From Asterias rubens (lineage: Eukaryota > Echinodermata > Asteroidea > Forcipulatida > Asteriidae), in NCBI RefSeq assembly GCF_902459465.1, contig NC_047078.1, forward strand, positions 5,356,333-5,420,332: a stretch of 64,000 nt of DNA, given 5' to 3'. The stretch's first letter is position 1, and every line of letters starts with the position of its first letter. Shown here piece by piece: positions 22,501-35,152 of this stretch. The position numbers and the translations under genes were made by a program. The notes under the pieces were generated by a model. That model saw only the letters and a list, made by a program, of their open reading frames with translations. It had not been told where the DNA came from and did no database searches.

Positions 22501-25500
22501 AAGTGCCCGCAGCTGAGGTAGACACGCAAGATGGGCGAGTTTGGTACACACCCCACCATGGCGTATATCATCCTAGAAAACCCAACAAGGTTAGAGTTGT
22601 TTTTGATTGTACAGCCAGATATATTGGAGTTGCACTAAATGATCTTCTTCTTCCTGGTCCGAACTTGACAAATCATCTTATCGGTGTCTTGCTGAGATTT
22701 AGACAGGAAAGTGTGGCCACAGTGGGTGATATTGAGTCAATGTTCTACCAAGTTCACGTCCCCAAGCAGGAGAGGAACTTTTTGCGTTTTTATTGGTGGC
22801 CGAATGTAGATTTAAGTGAGGAGCCTACACCCTATCGAATGAAGGTTCATCTCTTTGGTGCTGTGTCATCTCCATCGTGCTCAAACTACGCCTTAAGGCT
22901 CACAGCACTGAGCGATACCGACAAAGGCAACACTGTAGCAGCAGAGACGATTTTGAGAAATTTCTATGTTGATGACTGCTTGAAGTCGGTCAAGTCCACA
23001 GAAGATGCAGTTGATCTGATCACCAAACTGACAGCACTTTGTAATAAAGGAGGGCTTAATCTAACCAAATGGATCAGCAATGACGACGCTGTGATGCAAG
23101 CCGTGCCTGCAATTGACTCTAATAAAATACCCAAGCTCGATGTGAATCACTCCTTTCAACAGATGCCTCGTGAAAGAGCATTGGGTGTTAGCTTGGATGT
23201 GAGATCGGATTCGTTGGGCTTTAAGATTTCAGTGACGACCAAGGATCCTACGAGAAGGAACATCTTGTCAATCGTAAGCTCAGTTTATGATCATTTGTGA
23301 TTTGCTTGTCCTGTCATTCTACCAGTCAAAAAACATGCTGCAGAAGTTGTGTAAGGAGAATATCGAGTGGGATGCCGAAGTTACAGGAAATGACTTGCGT
23401 GTTTGGATTCAAAGGTTGATGGATCTTCCAAAGCTTGAGAAAATGGTGGTACCGAGATGCTATAAGCCGTTGAAGTCACCAACGTCAGAAACACAACTTC
23501 AGTGATGCTAGCGATTGTGGTTATGGGGTCGTGTCCTATCTACGTCAGGTAACTACCAAGGGACATATTCACTGCTCCTTTTTGGGCGCAAGGTCTAGAG
23601 TCGCTCCTCTAAAAAAGGTGACTGTGCCACGAATGGAGTTGACAGCAGCGACCGTGGCAGTTCGCCTAAACAAGATGCTGGAGGATGAGTTGGATGATCA
23701 GATACACGACACATTTTTCTGGACAGATAGTACTGCAGTTCTGAAATACATCTCCAATGATGCAACCCGTCTCCACACATTCGTAGCCAACAGAGTGCAA
23801 GTGATGAGGGAAGGTTCTAATGTTAGTCAGTGGAGATATATAGAGACAAAGGTCAACCCAGCGGATGATGCCTCGTGGGGACTACGGGTCAACAATTTCT
23901 TGAGTAATCAACGCTGGCTGAAGGGTCCCGAGTTCTTATGGAAAAATGAAGAACATTGCAGTCGTCGCTGGTGAATCATCCTCAATATACGACGGGTTAC
24001 TGACCAAATATTCCACCTGGAACCAACTTAGACGAGTGATGGCTTGGGTGTTGTTTGCGGAGCGCAAACTCTTACAACTTAAAGACACAGCGAAATGACA
24101 CCAAGCGTGAAGACAAAATTGTTCCTGTAGTTCACCTGACTCCTGACATGTTCGAGGCCGCTGAGGTTGCTTTGGTTAAGTATGTTCAAGGAAAGGCCTT
24201 TTCAGATGAGCTGAGTTGTCTACAAGGCACTAAGGGAGCAAATCAAAGTGTTGCTAAATATAGCCCCGTCTACAAGCTAAGTCCGATATTAGTAGATGGA
24301 ATCATGAGAGTTGGAGGACGAATTGACAGAGCAGTCTTTCTTCAGTTCAGCGCTAGACATCAAATAATTCTACCAACGGATTCACCGGTGTCAATGTTGC
24401 TACTCTACGAGGCACATAGAGATGTAGGTCAACAAGGAAAAAATGCAAAGCTTGCACATGTAAGAAGAAAGTACTGGATACTTGGAGCAACTGGTGCCTC
24501 CAAGAAGATTGCATACAGATGTGTGACCTGTAGGAAGTATCAGAGCAGGCCAGTCGAGCAAATGATGGCAAACCTACCAACTGAGCGTCTTGAAGCTAAC
24601 CAGCCTCCATTCACTAACACAGGCATGGATTACTTTGGGCCGCTGATGTTGAAACGTGGCAGAGCAGCAGTGAAACGGTATGGAGTAATATTTACATGTC
24701 TTTCTTCTCGTGCAGTTCACCTTGAAGTAGCTTCCTCGCTCGACACTGATTCTGCAGTAAACGCAATTCGAAGGTTTGTGGCCCGACGAGGAATGGTGAA
24801 GTTTATCAGGTCAGATAATGGCACAAATCTGGTGGGAGCAGGGAAGGAGTTACGTCAGGAGCTAGCTAAGCTTAAGCAATCCAGTATAAGAGATACCCTG
24901 TGTGATAAAGGCATCAAGTGGGAAATCAACCCTCCTACAGGACCTCACTTGTGTGAGAGATTAATTCGTTCGGTGAGAAAGATAATGTATGGACTGTTGT
25001 ATGAGCTTAAGCACCCACTTGACGATGAAGGCCTACACACGTTGCTATGTGAAGTGGAAGACGTCCTGAATAGCCGTCCAATTACTGCTTGTTCAACACA
25101 ATCGGATGACCTGCGAGCGCTGACGCCACACGACTTGTTGCTAGCTCATGGTACAGGTGCTCCTCCTGGTGAATTCTCCAAGGATGATTGTTATGCACGC
25201 AAGCGATGGCGGAGAGTTCAGTATCTTGTTGACCTATTTTGGAAAAGATGGGTGTCTGAATATCTACCTCTCCTTCAAGAGCGTCAGAAGTGGCTGAAAG
25301 CAAGACGGAATGTCAAAATTGGTGACATCGTCCTGCTAATTGACAACGCACCAAGAGGATCATGGGCCTTGGGAAGAGTCGTTAGTACGAAGGAGGACTC
25401 CAAGGGTCTGGTACGTATGGTTAAAGTGAAAACAGCCACTTCATTGATGAAACGACCAGTGCAGAAGCTTTGCTTAATTCTGGAAGCCGACTGTGATGGC

Positions 25501-25503
25501 TAG
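19581..25503 (+). pseudogene. BEL/Pao gag-pol, multiply frameshifted
   Basis: Parts in order: a Lys-rich N-terminal gag with coiled-coil; a gag region of the Pao type (about 20650-21180); Cys/His zinc knuckles (about 21410-21500, CFGCLKMGHMKRTC); a retropepsin-like region with LDPGSS near 21700; reverse transcriptase with YVDD near 22966; RNase H (about 23620-23900, FFWTDS); integrase (about 24350-25060, MDYFGP, SDNGTN and the Glu of CERLIRS). The integrase zinc motif has Gln where the second His is expected (HRDVGQQG). Breaks: TAG at 19914, frame changes near 20650 and 20900, TAA at 22311, frame changes near 23290, 23505 and 23980. Seven disruptions make it non-functional. Confidence 0.88.
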
Positions 25504-25642
25504 ATTCTCAATGAACTGTCTGAAAGTTACGCAAGTCAGTGAACAATTTTGAACTCAATTTGGACATTATTGAACTATTTTGGACTTTGTTTTAAATTTG
25601 GTCTTATATTAATGTTTTATTTCATTGTGTAGAGCCACAATT

Positions 25643-25654
25643 GAGGGGCGGGGA
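25643..25654 (+). promoter_or_regulatory. Polypurine tract of the BEL/Pao element
   Basis: GAGGGGCGGGGA directly precedes the 3' LTR. Confidence 0.7.
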
Positions 25655-26040
25655 TGTAAGGACCAAATTCTAGGCCCAGCAGAGTTTTTGTAAAGTTAAA
25701 GAGTTGCAGGCTTATGCAAATCAGTTTGTGCCTGCTTGAGTGAACATTGACCTTGGCAGTGCTATAGCATGGTAAGGTGTGGGTCACTAGACTACAGGAG
25801 TTCATACAGTGAACATATGTGTTAAGTCTATAGTGGCCAGACAGACAGTGTGGCAATTTGTGCTGTTACTTTTGCTAATCGGTTTATGCAGTTTGCGGTT
25901 TACAGTTTCACGGTTTCATAGAGATTACAGAAGTTTGGAAGTAGATGTTTTGTGTTGGAATTGAGAAGCTGGATCCAATAAACAGATATTAGCAAACAAC
26001 AAATTGTGTGTTGATTCGAACTTTGAGCTGGACCACTATA
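25655..26040 (+). repeat. 3' LTR of the BEL/Pao element
   Basis: Begins TGTAAGGACC and ends CCACTATA. It has a one-base deletion and about seven substitutions against the 5' LTR. Confidence 0.85.
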
Positions 26041-28660
26041 GCAAACATTGTGTATGTGTTTATCCAACAGAGTTAGCAACATCCTTTTTAACAAACAAAC
26101 TGCTCGAAGGCATTGAGGACGGAAACATTTCTATTGCCATATTTCTGGACCTTTCTAAGGCCTTTGACACGGTTAACCATAACATTTTGATACATAAATT
26201 AGAGCACTGTGGAGTCCGTGGTATAGCTCTGGAGTGGTTTAAAAGTTATTTATCAAATAGGAAACAATCAGTCTCATATAACTCTGCTACTTCATTAGAG
26301 AAACCTATGAAATGTGGAGTGCCTCAAGGCTCTGTTTTAGGACCTTTGTTATTTATTATCTATGTCAACGACATATGCAACACCTCTGACATTATATCAT
26401 TTTGTCTTTTTGCTGATGATACAAGTTTAGTTTACAGCCACAAAAATGTTAACGTAGCTGTCAATAATTTAAATATTGAGCTTGTAAAATTAAGTACTTG
26501 GCTTAAAGCTAATAAGTTATGTATTAATTTGTTGAAATGTAATTATATAATATTCTGTCCAGCACAGAAAAGATATAATCAGTCTATTCCTCTAGTTTTG
26601 GACGGTGTGGGGCTTAACAAATTGGAACACACTAAATTTCTTGGTTTAGAAATTGATGAACATTTATCCTGGAGAAATCATATTAGTGAAGTTACTAGTA
26701 AAATAGCTAAAAATATTGGTATAATTAATCGTCTAAGGAAATTCGTACCCGGTTATATTTTACCAACACTTTATAACTCTTTAGTTCTGCCGTATCTAAA
26801 TTACTCAATTCTTACATGGGGTGGTTCCTTGTCACAATGCAATAAACTTCTCACATTGCAAAAGAGAGCTGTTCGCATAATCTCCAATGCTGGTTTTTGC
26901 GAACACACAGCTCCATTATTTTTCAATCTTAAAATATTACAAATCATCGACCTTTATCATCTTAAATTGTGTAAAGTTATGTATAAATTTATGACTAACG
27001 CATTACCATGCTGTTTTAGTTCATTTTTCACTTTAACTTCAAAAGTCCATTCATATAATACTCGTAAATGTAATTATATAATATTCTGTCCAGCACAGAA
27101 AATATAGAGTCAGTCTATTCCTCTAGTTTTGGACGGTGTGGAGCTTAACAAATTGGAACACACTAAATTTCTTGGTTTAGAAATTGATGAACATTTATCC
27201 TGGAGAAATCATAATAGTGAAGTTACTAGTAAAATAGCTAAAAATATTGGTATAATTAATCGTCTAAGGAAATTCGTACCCGGTTATATTTTACTAACAC
27301 TTTATAACTCTTTAGTTCTGCCGTATCTAAATTACTCAATTCTTACATGGGGTGGTTCCTTGTCACAATGCAATAAACTTCTTACATTGCAAAAGAGAGC
27401 TGTTCGCATAATCTCCAATGCTGGTTTTTGCGAACACACAGCTCCATTATTTTTCAATCTTAAAATACTACAAATCATCGACCTTTATCATCTTAAATTG
27501 GGTAAAGTTATGTATAAATTTATGACTAACGCATTACCATGCTGTTTTAGTTCATTTTTCACTTTAACTTCAAAAGTCCATTCATATAATACTCGTAAAT
27601 GTAATTATATAATATTCTGTCCAGCACAGAAAATATACAATCAGTCTATTCCTCTAGTTTTGGACGGTGTGGGGCTTAACGAATTGGAACACACTAAATT
27701 TCTTGGTTTAGAAATTGATGAACATTTATCCTGGAGAAATCATATTAGTGAAGTTACTAGTAAAATAGCTAAAAATATTGGTATAATTAATCGTCTAAGG
27801 AAATTCGTACCCGGTTATATTTTACTAACACTTTATAACTCTTTAGTTCTGCCGTATCTAAATTACTCAATTCTTACATGGGGTGGTTCCTTGTCACAAT
27901 GCAATAAACTTCTTACATTGCAAAAGAGAGCTGTTCGCATAATCTCCAATGCTGGTTTTTGCGAACACACAGCTCCATTATTTTTCAATCTTAAAATACT
28001 ACAAATCATCGACCTTAATCATCTTAAATTGGGTAAAGTTATGTATAAATTTATGACTAACGCATTACCAAGCTGTTTTTAGTTCATTTTTCACTTTAAC
28101 TTCAAAAGTCCATTCATATAATACTCGAAGTACTGTAAAGACAAATTTGTTTGTTTCCCGCCAAAGAACATCATTATACCAAAAGAGTTTTGTTCAGCGT
28201 GGAGTTGGGTTCTTGAATGGTCTGAGTAACTCAATTAAAAAATCAATTACTCTACCTGTCTTTACAAGAAATTTGAAAAAGCAACTACTTGATGGATATT
28301 CATAGATTATGACTGTTTCTGCATTGCCTAGGTTATGTTATCTTTCAACACACCTTACATTAGCCGTTGTTGTGTTTGTCTGTCAAGTCTATTGTCTGTA
28401 CAATAATTATGTGCTGGTGCCGTTATTTTTGTGTTCGTCTGTCATAGGTTAAGGAACAAAAGCCACGGCTTCACCTGAACCTAATTGTTGTCTTACCGCT
28501 TATTACATATAAAATTGTTATTAATCTATTATTTATATTGCGTATACATTGTAATAGCCTACTTTATCATAAACATGTTATTGTGTAACTGAATGTAATG
28601 TTAATCTATGTATTGTAAGATGAATGGACAACGATAAAATAAATGTTAAGAAAAAAAAAA
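26041..28660 (+). pseudogene. Plus-strand LINE, 5'-truncated, with internal triplication
   Basis: Encodes the core of a non-LTR reverse transcriptase: FLDLSKAFDTVNH, VPQGSVLGPLLF and the catalytic FADDTSL near 26410. It is truncated at the BEL boundary. A 531-bp segment of the thumb/C-terminal region is present three times in a row. Copy 2 begins with a TAG (27105-27107); otherwise the frame is kept to 28082. A final C-terminal part follows the array, then a long 3' UTR, AATAAA near 28637 and a run of ten A at 28651-28660, which marks the 3' end. Confidence 0.85.
26535..28127 (+). repeat. 531-bp tandem triplication inside the LINE
   Basis: Copies start at 26535, 27066 and 27597. The period of 531 is exactly 177 codons, so the reading frame is preserved. 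Copies are nearly identical, so the duplication is recent compared with the element. Confidence 0.95.
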
Positions 28661-28825
28661 CTGTATAGGTGGCTGTCAAGAATGACCCTGAGGTCACGAG
28701 CTGACTCGAAGACGGTGACACCATCACCACCAATGTTCATTACCGGTAGATTGTCTGATTTCCGGAACTGTGAGGTGATGTGTATGAGCTCTGTCTTTGT
28801 AGAGTTGAACTTAATTGCAATAATG
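28661..28825 (-). pseudogene. LINE (L2/CR1-like), 5' part of the split copy
   Basis: The minus strand reads FNSTKTELIHITS...GVTVFESARDLRVILDSHL, the thumb region that precedes the C-terminal part found at 19169 and below. The LINE is therefore interrupted between 19169 and 28661. It is truncated at about 28825. Confidence 0.75.
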
Positions 28826-28970
28826 AGCCTAAAATATATGTAGAACGAAGTAGACAAAGGGACTATTAACAAAAATAATACAACTTTGAGTTAATGTGTC
28901 AAGTTAAAATAAATGACCATAATAGACAAACCAACTAAAAAAACAAAGTATAAATTACTTTTATTACACG

Positions 28971-29272
28971 CAATGGACACTATTGGTAATTGTCAAAGAC
29001 CATTCTTCTTACTTGGTGTACTCAACATGAGAATGAAAAACAACCTTGTCATATGAAGTTGTGTGCTTTCAGACGCTTGCTTTCGAGACCTCAAAATCTA
29101 ATTCTGATGTCTCGAAATAAAATTCTTGGAAAATTACTTCTTTCTAAAAAACTGTGTTACTTCAGAGGGAGCCGTATCTCACAGTGTGTTACACTATCAA
29201 CAGCCTCCCATTACTCGTTATCAAGTAAGGTTTTATTATGTTAATAATAATAATAATAATAATAAAATGGAA
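28971..29272 (+). mobile_element. MITE family A copy
   Basis: Starts GGACACTATTGGTAATTGTCAA and contains the family blocks GAAGTTGTGTGCTTTCAGA, AGAGGGAGCCGT and CATTACTCGTTA; ends in an AAT microsatellite. Family A recurs more than ten times in this window. Confidence 0.75.
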
Positions 29273-29887
29273 GAAGCTCTAGGCAGACAAGAAACGAGGC
29301 AGCAGCAGTGTTCTGTACACGTTGAATTTTAGCAAGATCTTAAAAATGTTTTTATTTTGTAAATATAATACCCGAAGGGCAACTAGTTATCAATGGTAAA
29401 AGAATTGTTTGAGTTTATAATATACATTGTTACATTTTTATGCGCTAGGTCTGGGAGGGCGCATACAGTTGTTTTACTTTTGCCCTTCCCTGGACGACCT
29501 GTGCTTATTTTATTTTTCCAAAGAAAAAAAAAACAAACAAAAAAACGTATAAATAAAAGGGGCCTTGCATACAATGCGAAATACCTTTTTCTGCAGTGTA
29601 ATCAATTTATATGCAGATCTGACTTTTAGGTGTTAGCACAGATAATGTTACAGTTAGAGAGGTTAGAAAGAGTAAGTAAACAGTACAAAGTACGTGGAAT
29701 GTTTAATGAGAAGTTAGTCAAATATAGGCTACTCATACATACTTTGGAAATTTGGTTTTCTAATTATTTTAGATGATATTCCACGAAAGACGGTCAATAA
29801 TAATATCATTATTAAATTGTTACTTGACAAATATTAGATCTTTACAATTTCTTTTTACTATTTCGTGCAATAGTTTGAATATTATCA
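29273..29887. other. Gene-free stretch
   Basis: A-rich tract near 29520 and no supported gene. Confidence 0.35.
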
Positions 29888-30520
29888 ATCGTTGAAAGAT
29901 GGTATGTTTTATATAACACCCAAGCAGATCCTTGCCATTTGATTGGAGGATTGTCCGTCACGTGATAGCAAATAAAAGTACCATTGCACGCTGAGTCACT
30001 CGCCGTGCTTTTTCGTTCCATCCGAAAAGTACCATTGCACGCTGGCACGCTGCCAGCGTGCAATGGTACTTTTCGGATGGAACGAAAAAGCTGAGTAAAA
30101 ACATCACTGCGTGCGCGTGTCTTTGGTAACGCAGCAGGTGTTACTGCAAGAAGGCATAGTAAAATTACTAGCATTCGGCTTCTACAGTTGAAATTGTTTG
30201 TTTTGACAGTTGTTTCTTTCAATCAAAATGACAAAGTTCTACTTGGATGTTATATAAAACAAATAATGAATGTTTTTCATTCGTGCAATGGTGCGAATAT
30301 GTTCATTCGTTGAAAGCTAGAATGTTCCATTCAACTCGGCTCCGCCTCGTTGAATAGAACATTCCATCTTTCAACTCATGAACATATTCGCACCATTGCA
30401 CTCATAAACATTCATTATGTGTATACCATTCAACTCGGCTCCGCCTCGTTGAGTAGACCATTCCATCCTTCAACTCATCAAAATATTCGCACCATTGCAC
30501 TCTTAAACATTCATTATTTG
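29888..30520 (-). mobile_element. Hairpin-headed repeat (family R1), copy 2 plus partial duplicate
   Basis: Inverse of 16566-16985. The 119-base palindrome is at 30283-30401, and a further partial copy is at about 30420-30510. The body contains an additional hairpin, 30007-30091 (GCTTTTTCGTTCCATCCG and its reverse), absent from copy 1. Confidence 0.75.
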
Positions 30521-31616
30521 TATAGTATAAGGGGCTGGATAAGTAATCTGTTGAAAACTGCCTCTGTACTTTAGTTGATTTTGTCTCAGTATACAACAAA
30601 ATGTACACTAAACAAACATTGGAATTATCAAACGTCCGCACTACAGTTTTTTGTTTTTCAAGCTCATGAATCCGAGCCCCGGAGTTTCTGTCTCCCACGA
30701 GACTTGACCGGTGTCCCAGGAAATTCTGTCCGCCGAAGATTCGCCCCCCCCCCCCCCCATGGGAAAGTAGTGTGCTTTCGTAAGACGACAGTAGGCACAC
30801 ACGACGAAAGGTAGCATAACCATGGAGGAAGGAAGAGAAGGAGCTCAAACGAAGGGACTTCAAAAGTCGAACCCGTGGTACCGCAACCGTTTAACGACAC
30901 CTCGTAATCACCCACATACCTTACACTGACAATGGGCGACCTGGCGGCTGTGAGTTTGCGCCTGCGCACTTGGTTGTTCACTCAACTATGGTGTCGTATG
31001 TCGTATGGATATAATACAGAAAAACAATTTTTTTGAGACCTGATAAAAATTGTGTACACTTGTGCTCACCAAATCGAAAAACACTAGTGACCGGAAAGTA
31101 AGAAAAAAAAATGTAAAAATATTATGCCATTATGTTTCCGTGAAACACCACAAAAACACCACAAACGGTAAATGAAAACGTGTATAATTATTCACAATTC
31201 TTGTCTCCAATGATTCAACTTTACACGCAGGCAAGAGCGCAGACTGGCGGTACCACACGTTCTGTACAAATAGATTTAATCCTACTCGTTAATTGGCCGT
31301 CCAGCTGGAGGTCTCCTATCTTTTTCCACTGGTCAGACAGGGGCATTGTCAGAGTATTCTTTTGTTAACATTTGTTATACATGAAGAGAAATAACATCAC
31401 AAAGTTTCAGTTAATGGTTTTTCGAAATTTAATTTCACCTTTTTCAAAAAACCCGCTGTTGAGTTTTTAGAGGGATATCATGGTGTAAACTTGATTGTGT
31501 GTATGCACACTGAACATTGAACCTTCTATCCAATATTTTATGTAAACAATGTCCATGATCATATCTAATGTGTACAGGTTTGACAGAAAACCATAAGTCA
31601 CAGATTTATATTTAAT
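30521..31616. other. Gene-free stretch
   Basis: A 16-base C run near 30747 lies in a repeat (CCCAGGAAATTCTGTC) that recurs near 50620. No supported gene. Confidence 0.4.
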
Positions 31617-31997
31617 TAAAGACACTGGACACTATTGGTAACTGTCAAAGACCAGTCTTCTCACTTGGTGTTTCTCAACATATGCATAAAATAACAAACC
31701 TGTGAAAATTTGACCTCAATTGGTTGTCGAAGTTGCGAGATAATAATGAAAGAAAAAACACCCTTGTCACACGAAATAATGTACTTTCAGATGTTTGATT
31801 TTGAGACGTCAAATTCTAAACTTGAGGTCTTGAAATCAAATACATGGAAAATTACTTTTTCTCGAAAACTACGTCACTTCAGAGGGAGCCTTTTCTCACA
31901 GATTGTTTACTATCAACCTCTGCCCAGTACCCGTTACCAAGTAAGGTTTTATGCTAATAATTATTTTGAGTAAAATTACCAAAAGTGTCCATTGCGT
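31617..31997 (+). mobile_element. MITE family A copy, near complete
   Basis: Runs from AGACACTGGACACTATTGG to AGTGTCCATTGCG, with terminal inverted repeats and the central GAGGTC block. Confidence 0.8.
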
Positions 31998-32862
31998 ATA
32001 ATGATGTAAGAATTAAATAACTTTTCAGAATTATAGGTTGTTAGATGGGCTACATATCAATTGGGCATGTATGGGCTTTATTTGTATGTTTATTCCATAA
32101 AGTCAATCAAGGGGAACCGAAACAACATGGGATACCATAATTTAAAAGGAATAATAATAATGTTAAAAATGTACTTCATGTCAAGTTATTGTTAATGTGT
32201 GACCACATCACACAGCCCTCAGTGTTCCAGAGACGGGCCACATTTTCGCGGATGTCCTTCCTGCAGTTTCCCAGGTTCAGCCGGCTCGTACCGGTATAGT
32301 ACGGCACCGCGAACAACCAACGCTGGACAGGCACCTCCGGGCACTTCAAGATCCGCCAGCTCCAAGTTGTTTCCATCGGCCCTGAGTTCTTCCAAGGAGC
32401 TTGAAGATCTAGAGTCACTGGAGTACTCTACATCCTCTACCAGAACGCTGTTTTCTTCCCATTCAGTACTACTACTATTCGACATATTATTTTCAATCCG
32501 TCTATTCATACATGTATTCGCATTGCCTATATTACATTACATGTACATTATAATATGTACATGTACACGGAAACTTTGTTTACACACATTGAGTCGTGTA
32601 CGTGTGTCGAAGTTCCATATCATTTATTAGCCGCCGATGATGTCACGGGTCATGTATTGAGTGGTTCGTTTCACCCCGCGTTTTTCAGAAATTTGGCGTG
32701 GAGTGTACTGGAGAAAAAAAGTTTGATGTTTTAACGTGAGGTAGGATCAGACTCGTTATATTTGTTTATGTTTCCTATGGACCCCAGCTATTAGAAAACT
32801 GTAATATCTATTTGAGATCATCCTGTCTAGGCTGTTTAAACTGATCTCTATTATAGGGTGCG
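31998..32862. other. Stretch without a supported gene
   Basis: A minus-strand frame of 96 codons at 32219-32509 is Ser/Glu-rich and contains LYRYEP. It has no homologue I can name and an opposing frame is equally open. I leave it unassigned. Confidence 0.3.
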
Positions 32863-33003
32863 TTCGTTTAGCCTCCCTGGGTCGACCCAGGTCTGCCCCC
32901 GGTGCGTTCGAATAGCTTTGACGTCTCTCCAGAGGCTAACCTGGGTCAGCCCCCGTGGCAGTGCCCCGCTTGTGAAGTGGGTCACTTGGGGCTGACCCGA
33001 GGT
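32863..33003. repeat. GGGTCGACCCAGG-type repeat
   Basis: Contains short inverted words (CCTGGGTCGACCCAGG, GGGGCTGACCC). A related segment occurs at about 46645-46830. Confidence 0.5.
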
Positions 33004-33270
33004 GCATGACTCCACAACGTCGCGAAGAAATTATTTTCTCAAAGCCCACCATCTTGTTTAAGCCTGTGCGAGACACCTCTTTTAGAATTAAACCTGAAGT
33101 TACAACTCTGTGAGAATTATTTGTGTTCGAAGACGAGTTGTTGGGTTATCGTAGGTTAAAATTGCAATTTTGTTTCTTGTTAAGTAGTAATTTGATATTT
33201 GTGTGTTCTGTTCGTGCATCGAAATCGAATTGACAGTGAAAACAAAACACGTAAAAGAATTTCGTCTGCT

Positions 33271-35152
33271 AGGGTCCGCCCGATAGTCCGAAGGTCCGTT
33301 AATCCGAAGGTGCAATAGTCCGAATGTTCGATAGTCCGAGTGCGCAAATATGCCATAAGAGGGGGTTCATTAGTCCGAAATTGTAATAGGGTTCGTTAAT
33401 CCAAACATTTGATGCGATAGTCCGAAGGTTCATTAGTCCGAAGGTTCATCGATCCAAAGGTTTACTGGTCCGAAGGTTCGGTAGTCCGAATTTAGAATAA
33501 GGTTAGTTGGTCCGAAGGTTCGATAGTTCGAAACAGAAACGAGGTTCAACAGTCCGAAGGTTCATTATTCCGAATCGACGATAAGGTTCGAAAGTCCGAA
33601 TTGACAATAAGGTTTGATAGTCCGAATTTACAATACGGTTCGATAGTCTGAATTTACAATTCGGTTTGATAGTCCGAATTGACAATAAGGTTCGATAGTC
33701 CGAATTGACAATAAGGTTCGAAAGTCCGAATCGACAATAAGGTTTGATAGTCCGAATCGACAATAAGGTTCGATAGTCCGAATCGACAATAAGGTTCGAT
33801 AGTCCGAATCGACACTAACGTTCGATGTAGTCCGAATTTACATGAAAAGTCCAAACTAAAGATTTATTTCGAGAAAAACAACATTCTATGGATCTTGATT
33901 TCAAATCAAAAGTTGCTGAATCTTTTTTATTATTGTTTTGATTTGCAGCTATAAGCCCGGTTCATTCTTCCTGCGAATGCGAATGCGAAGCGAATTTGAC
34001 GTGACTTTGACGCAGCAATATTCGCAGGTGAGTCGAGCAGAGTTCAACTGCTGCGAATTATTCGTTGCGAATTTGTGACGCCAACATTCCTCGTAGCAGG
34101 CGCACCTTGGTGTTCTCCGAGAAACTGAGTATAGTGACTATCACAACTTTTTTCCTAGAAATTGTTGACATTGTTGACCCCAACATTAAGTACTAATAGG
34201 AAATACTATTGATAGGAAAAGCTATTTAGTTTTCTTGTATTTTCTTTTTGTACACTTATAAACTAGTATATCGACTGTGTAACTGTCACACGAATTCTTA
34301 TTACCTGTAAAAAGTACTATGATATTGACACTAATATAAACTTAATTTACAATTGTATTGATACAATGCTGCGGCAGCTGTGACCGATTAGTGATTAAAA
34401 ACGGAGAAGTCAAAGACACACTGGTGTCAGTTCAGCTACATAGTTATAGAAATATGTCCTCAAAACTACATTTGACCAGGTTCTTATATATAGAAGAATA
34501 ACTTCAGAACATACCTCGGAAACAATTTTTGAGTATGTCTGGCCACTGGAGTACAAATGTGGCAATTTCTTGTCAAGGTTGGGGGACGAGGAACTAATAA
34601 CTAAGAAGCGCTATCACTATTATGTGAACCACCATCGCTACCATCGAACCGTATTGTAAATTCGGACTATCGAACCTTATTGTCAATTCGGACTATCGAA
34701 CCTTATTGTCAATTCGGACTATCGAACCTTATTATTGTCAATTCGGACTATCAAACCAAATTGTAAATTCGGACTATCGAACCTTATTGTCAATTCAGAC
34801 TATCGAACCTTATCGTCGATTCGGACTATCGAACCTTATTGTCAATTCGGACTATCGAACCTTATTATTGTCAATTCGGACTATCAAACCTAATTGTAAA
34901 TTCGGACTATCGAACCTTATTGTCAATTCAGACTATCGAACCTTATCGTCGATTCGGACTATCGAACCTTACTGTCAATTCGGACTATCGAACCTTAATG
35001 TCAATTCGGACTATCGAACCTTATCGTCGATTCGGAATAATGAACCTTCGGACTGTTGAACCTCGTTTTTGTTTTGAACCATCGAACCTTCGGACCATCT
35101 AACCTTATTCTAAATTCGGACTACCGAACCTTCGGACCAGTAAACCTTCGGA
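33271..35152. repeat. Foldback made of two inverted 26-bp minisatellite arrays
   Basis: Left arm 33271-33842 repeats a 26-bp unit of the form AAGGTTCGATAGTCCGAATT plus GACAAT. Right arm 34635-35152 has the same unit on the opposite strand. The spacer is about 790 bp without a coding frame. The arms mirror each other even in variant order (FB-like structure). Confidence 0.9.

Larger units (their letters stand above)
19170..26040 (+). mobile_element. BEL/Pao LTR retrotransposon, degraded
   Basis: Two LTRs of 387 and 386 bp flank a gag-pol typical of BEL/Pao. I count about eight differences between LTRs, roughly 2%, far more than in the gypsy element, so this insertion is older. The flanking 5 bases are ACAAA and GCAAA, at best an imperfect duplication. 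The left flank is the minus-strand LINE and the right flank another LINE. Confidence 0.88.

Noticed and set aside
32219..32509. Minus-strand 96-codon frame with LYRYEP
   Set aside because: Resemblance to transposon-associated YxFEP motifs is too weak and a competing frame on the other strand is equally open.
33271..35152. Regular 26-bp repeats as a CRISPR array
   Set aside because: The repeats are contiguous minisatellite without unique spacers and the genome is eukaryotic.
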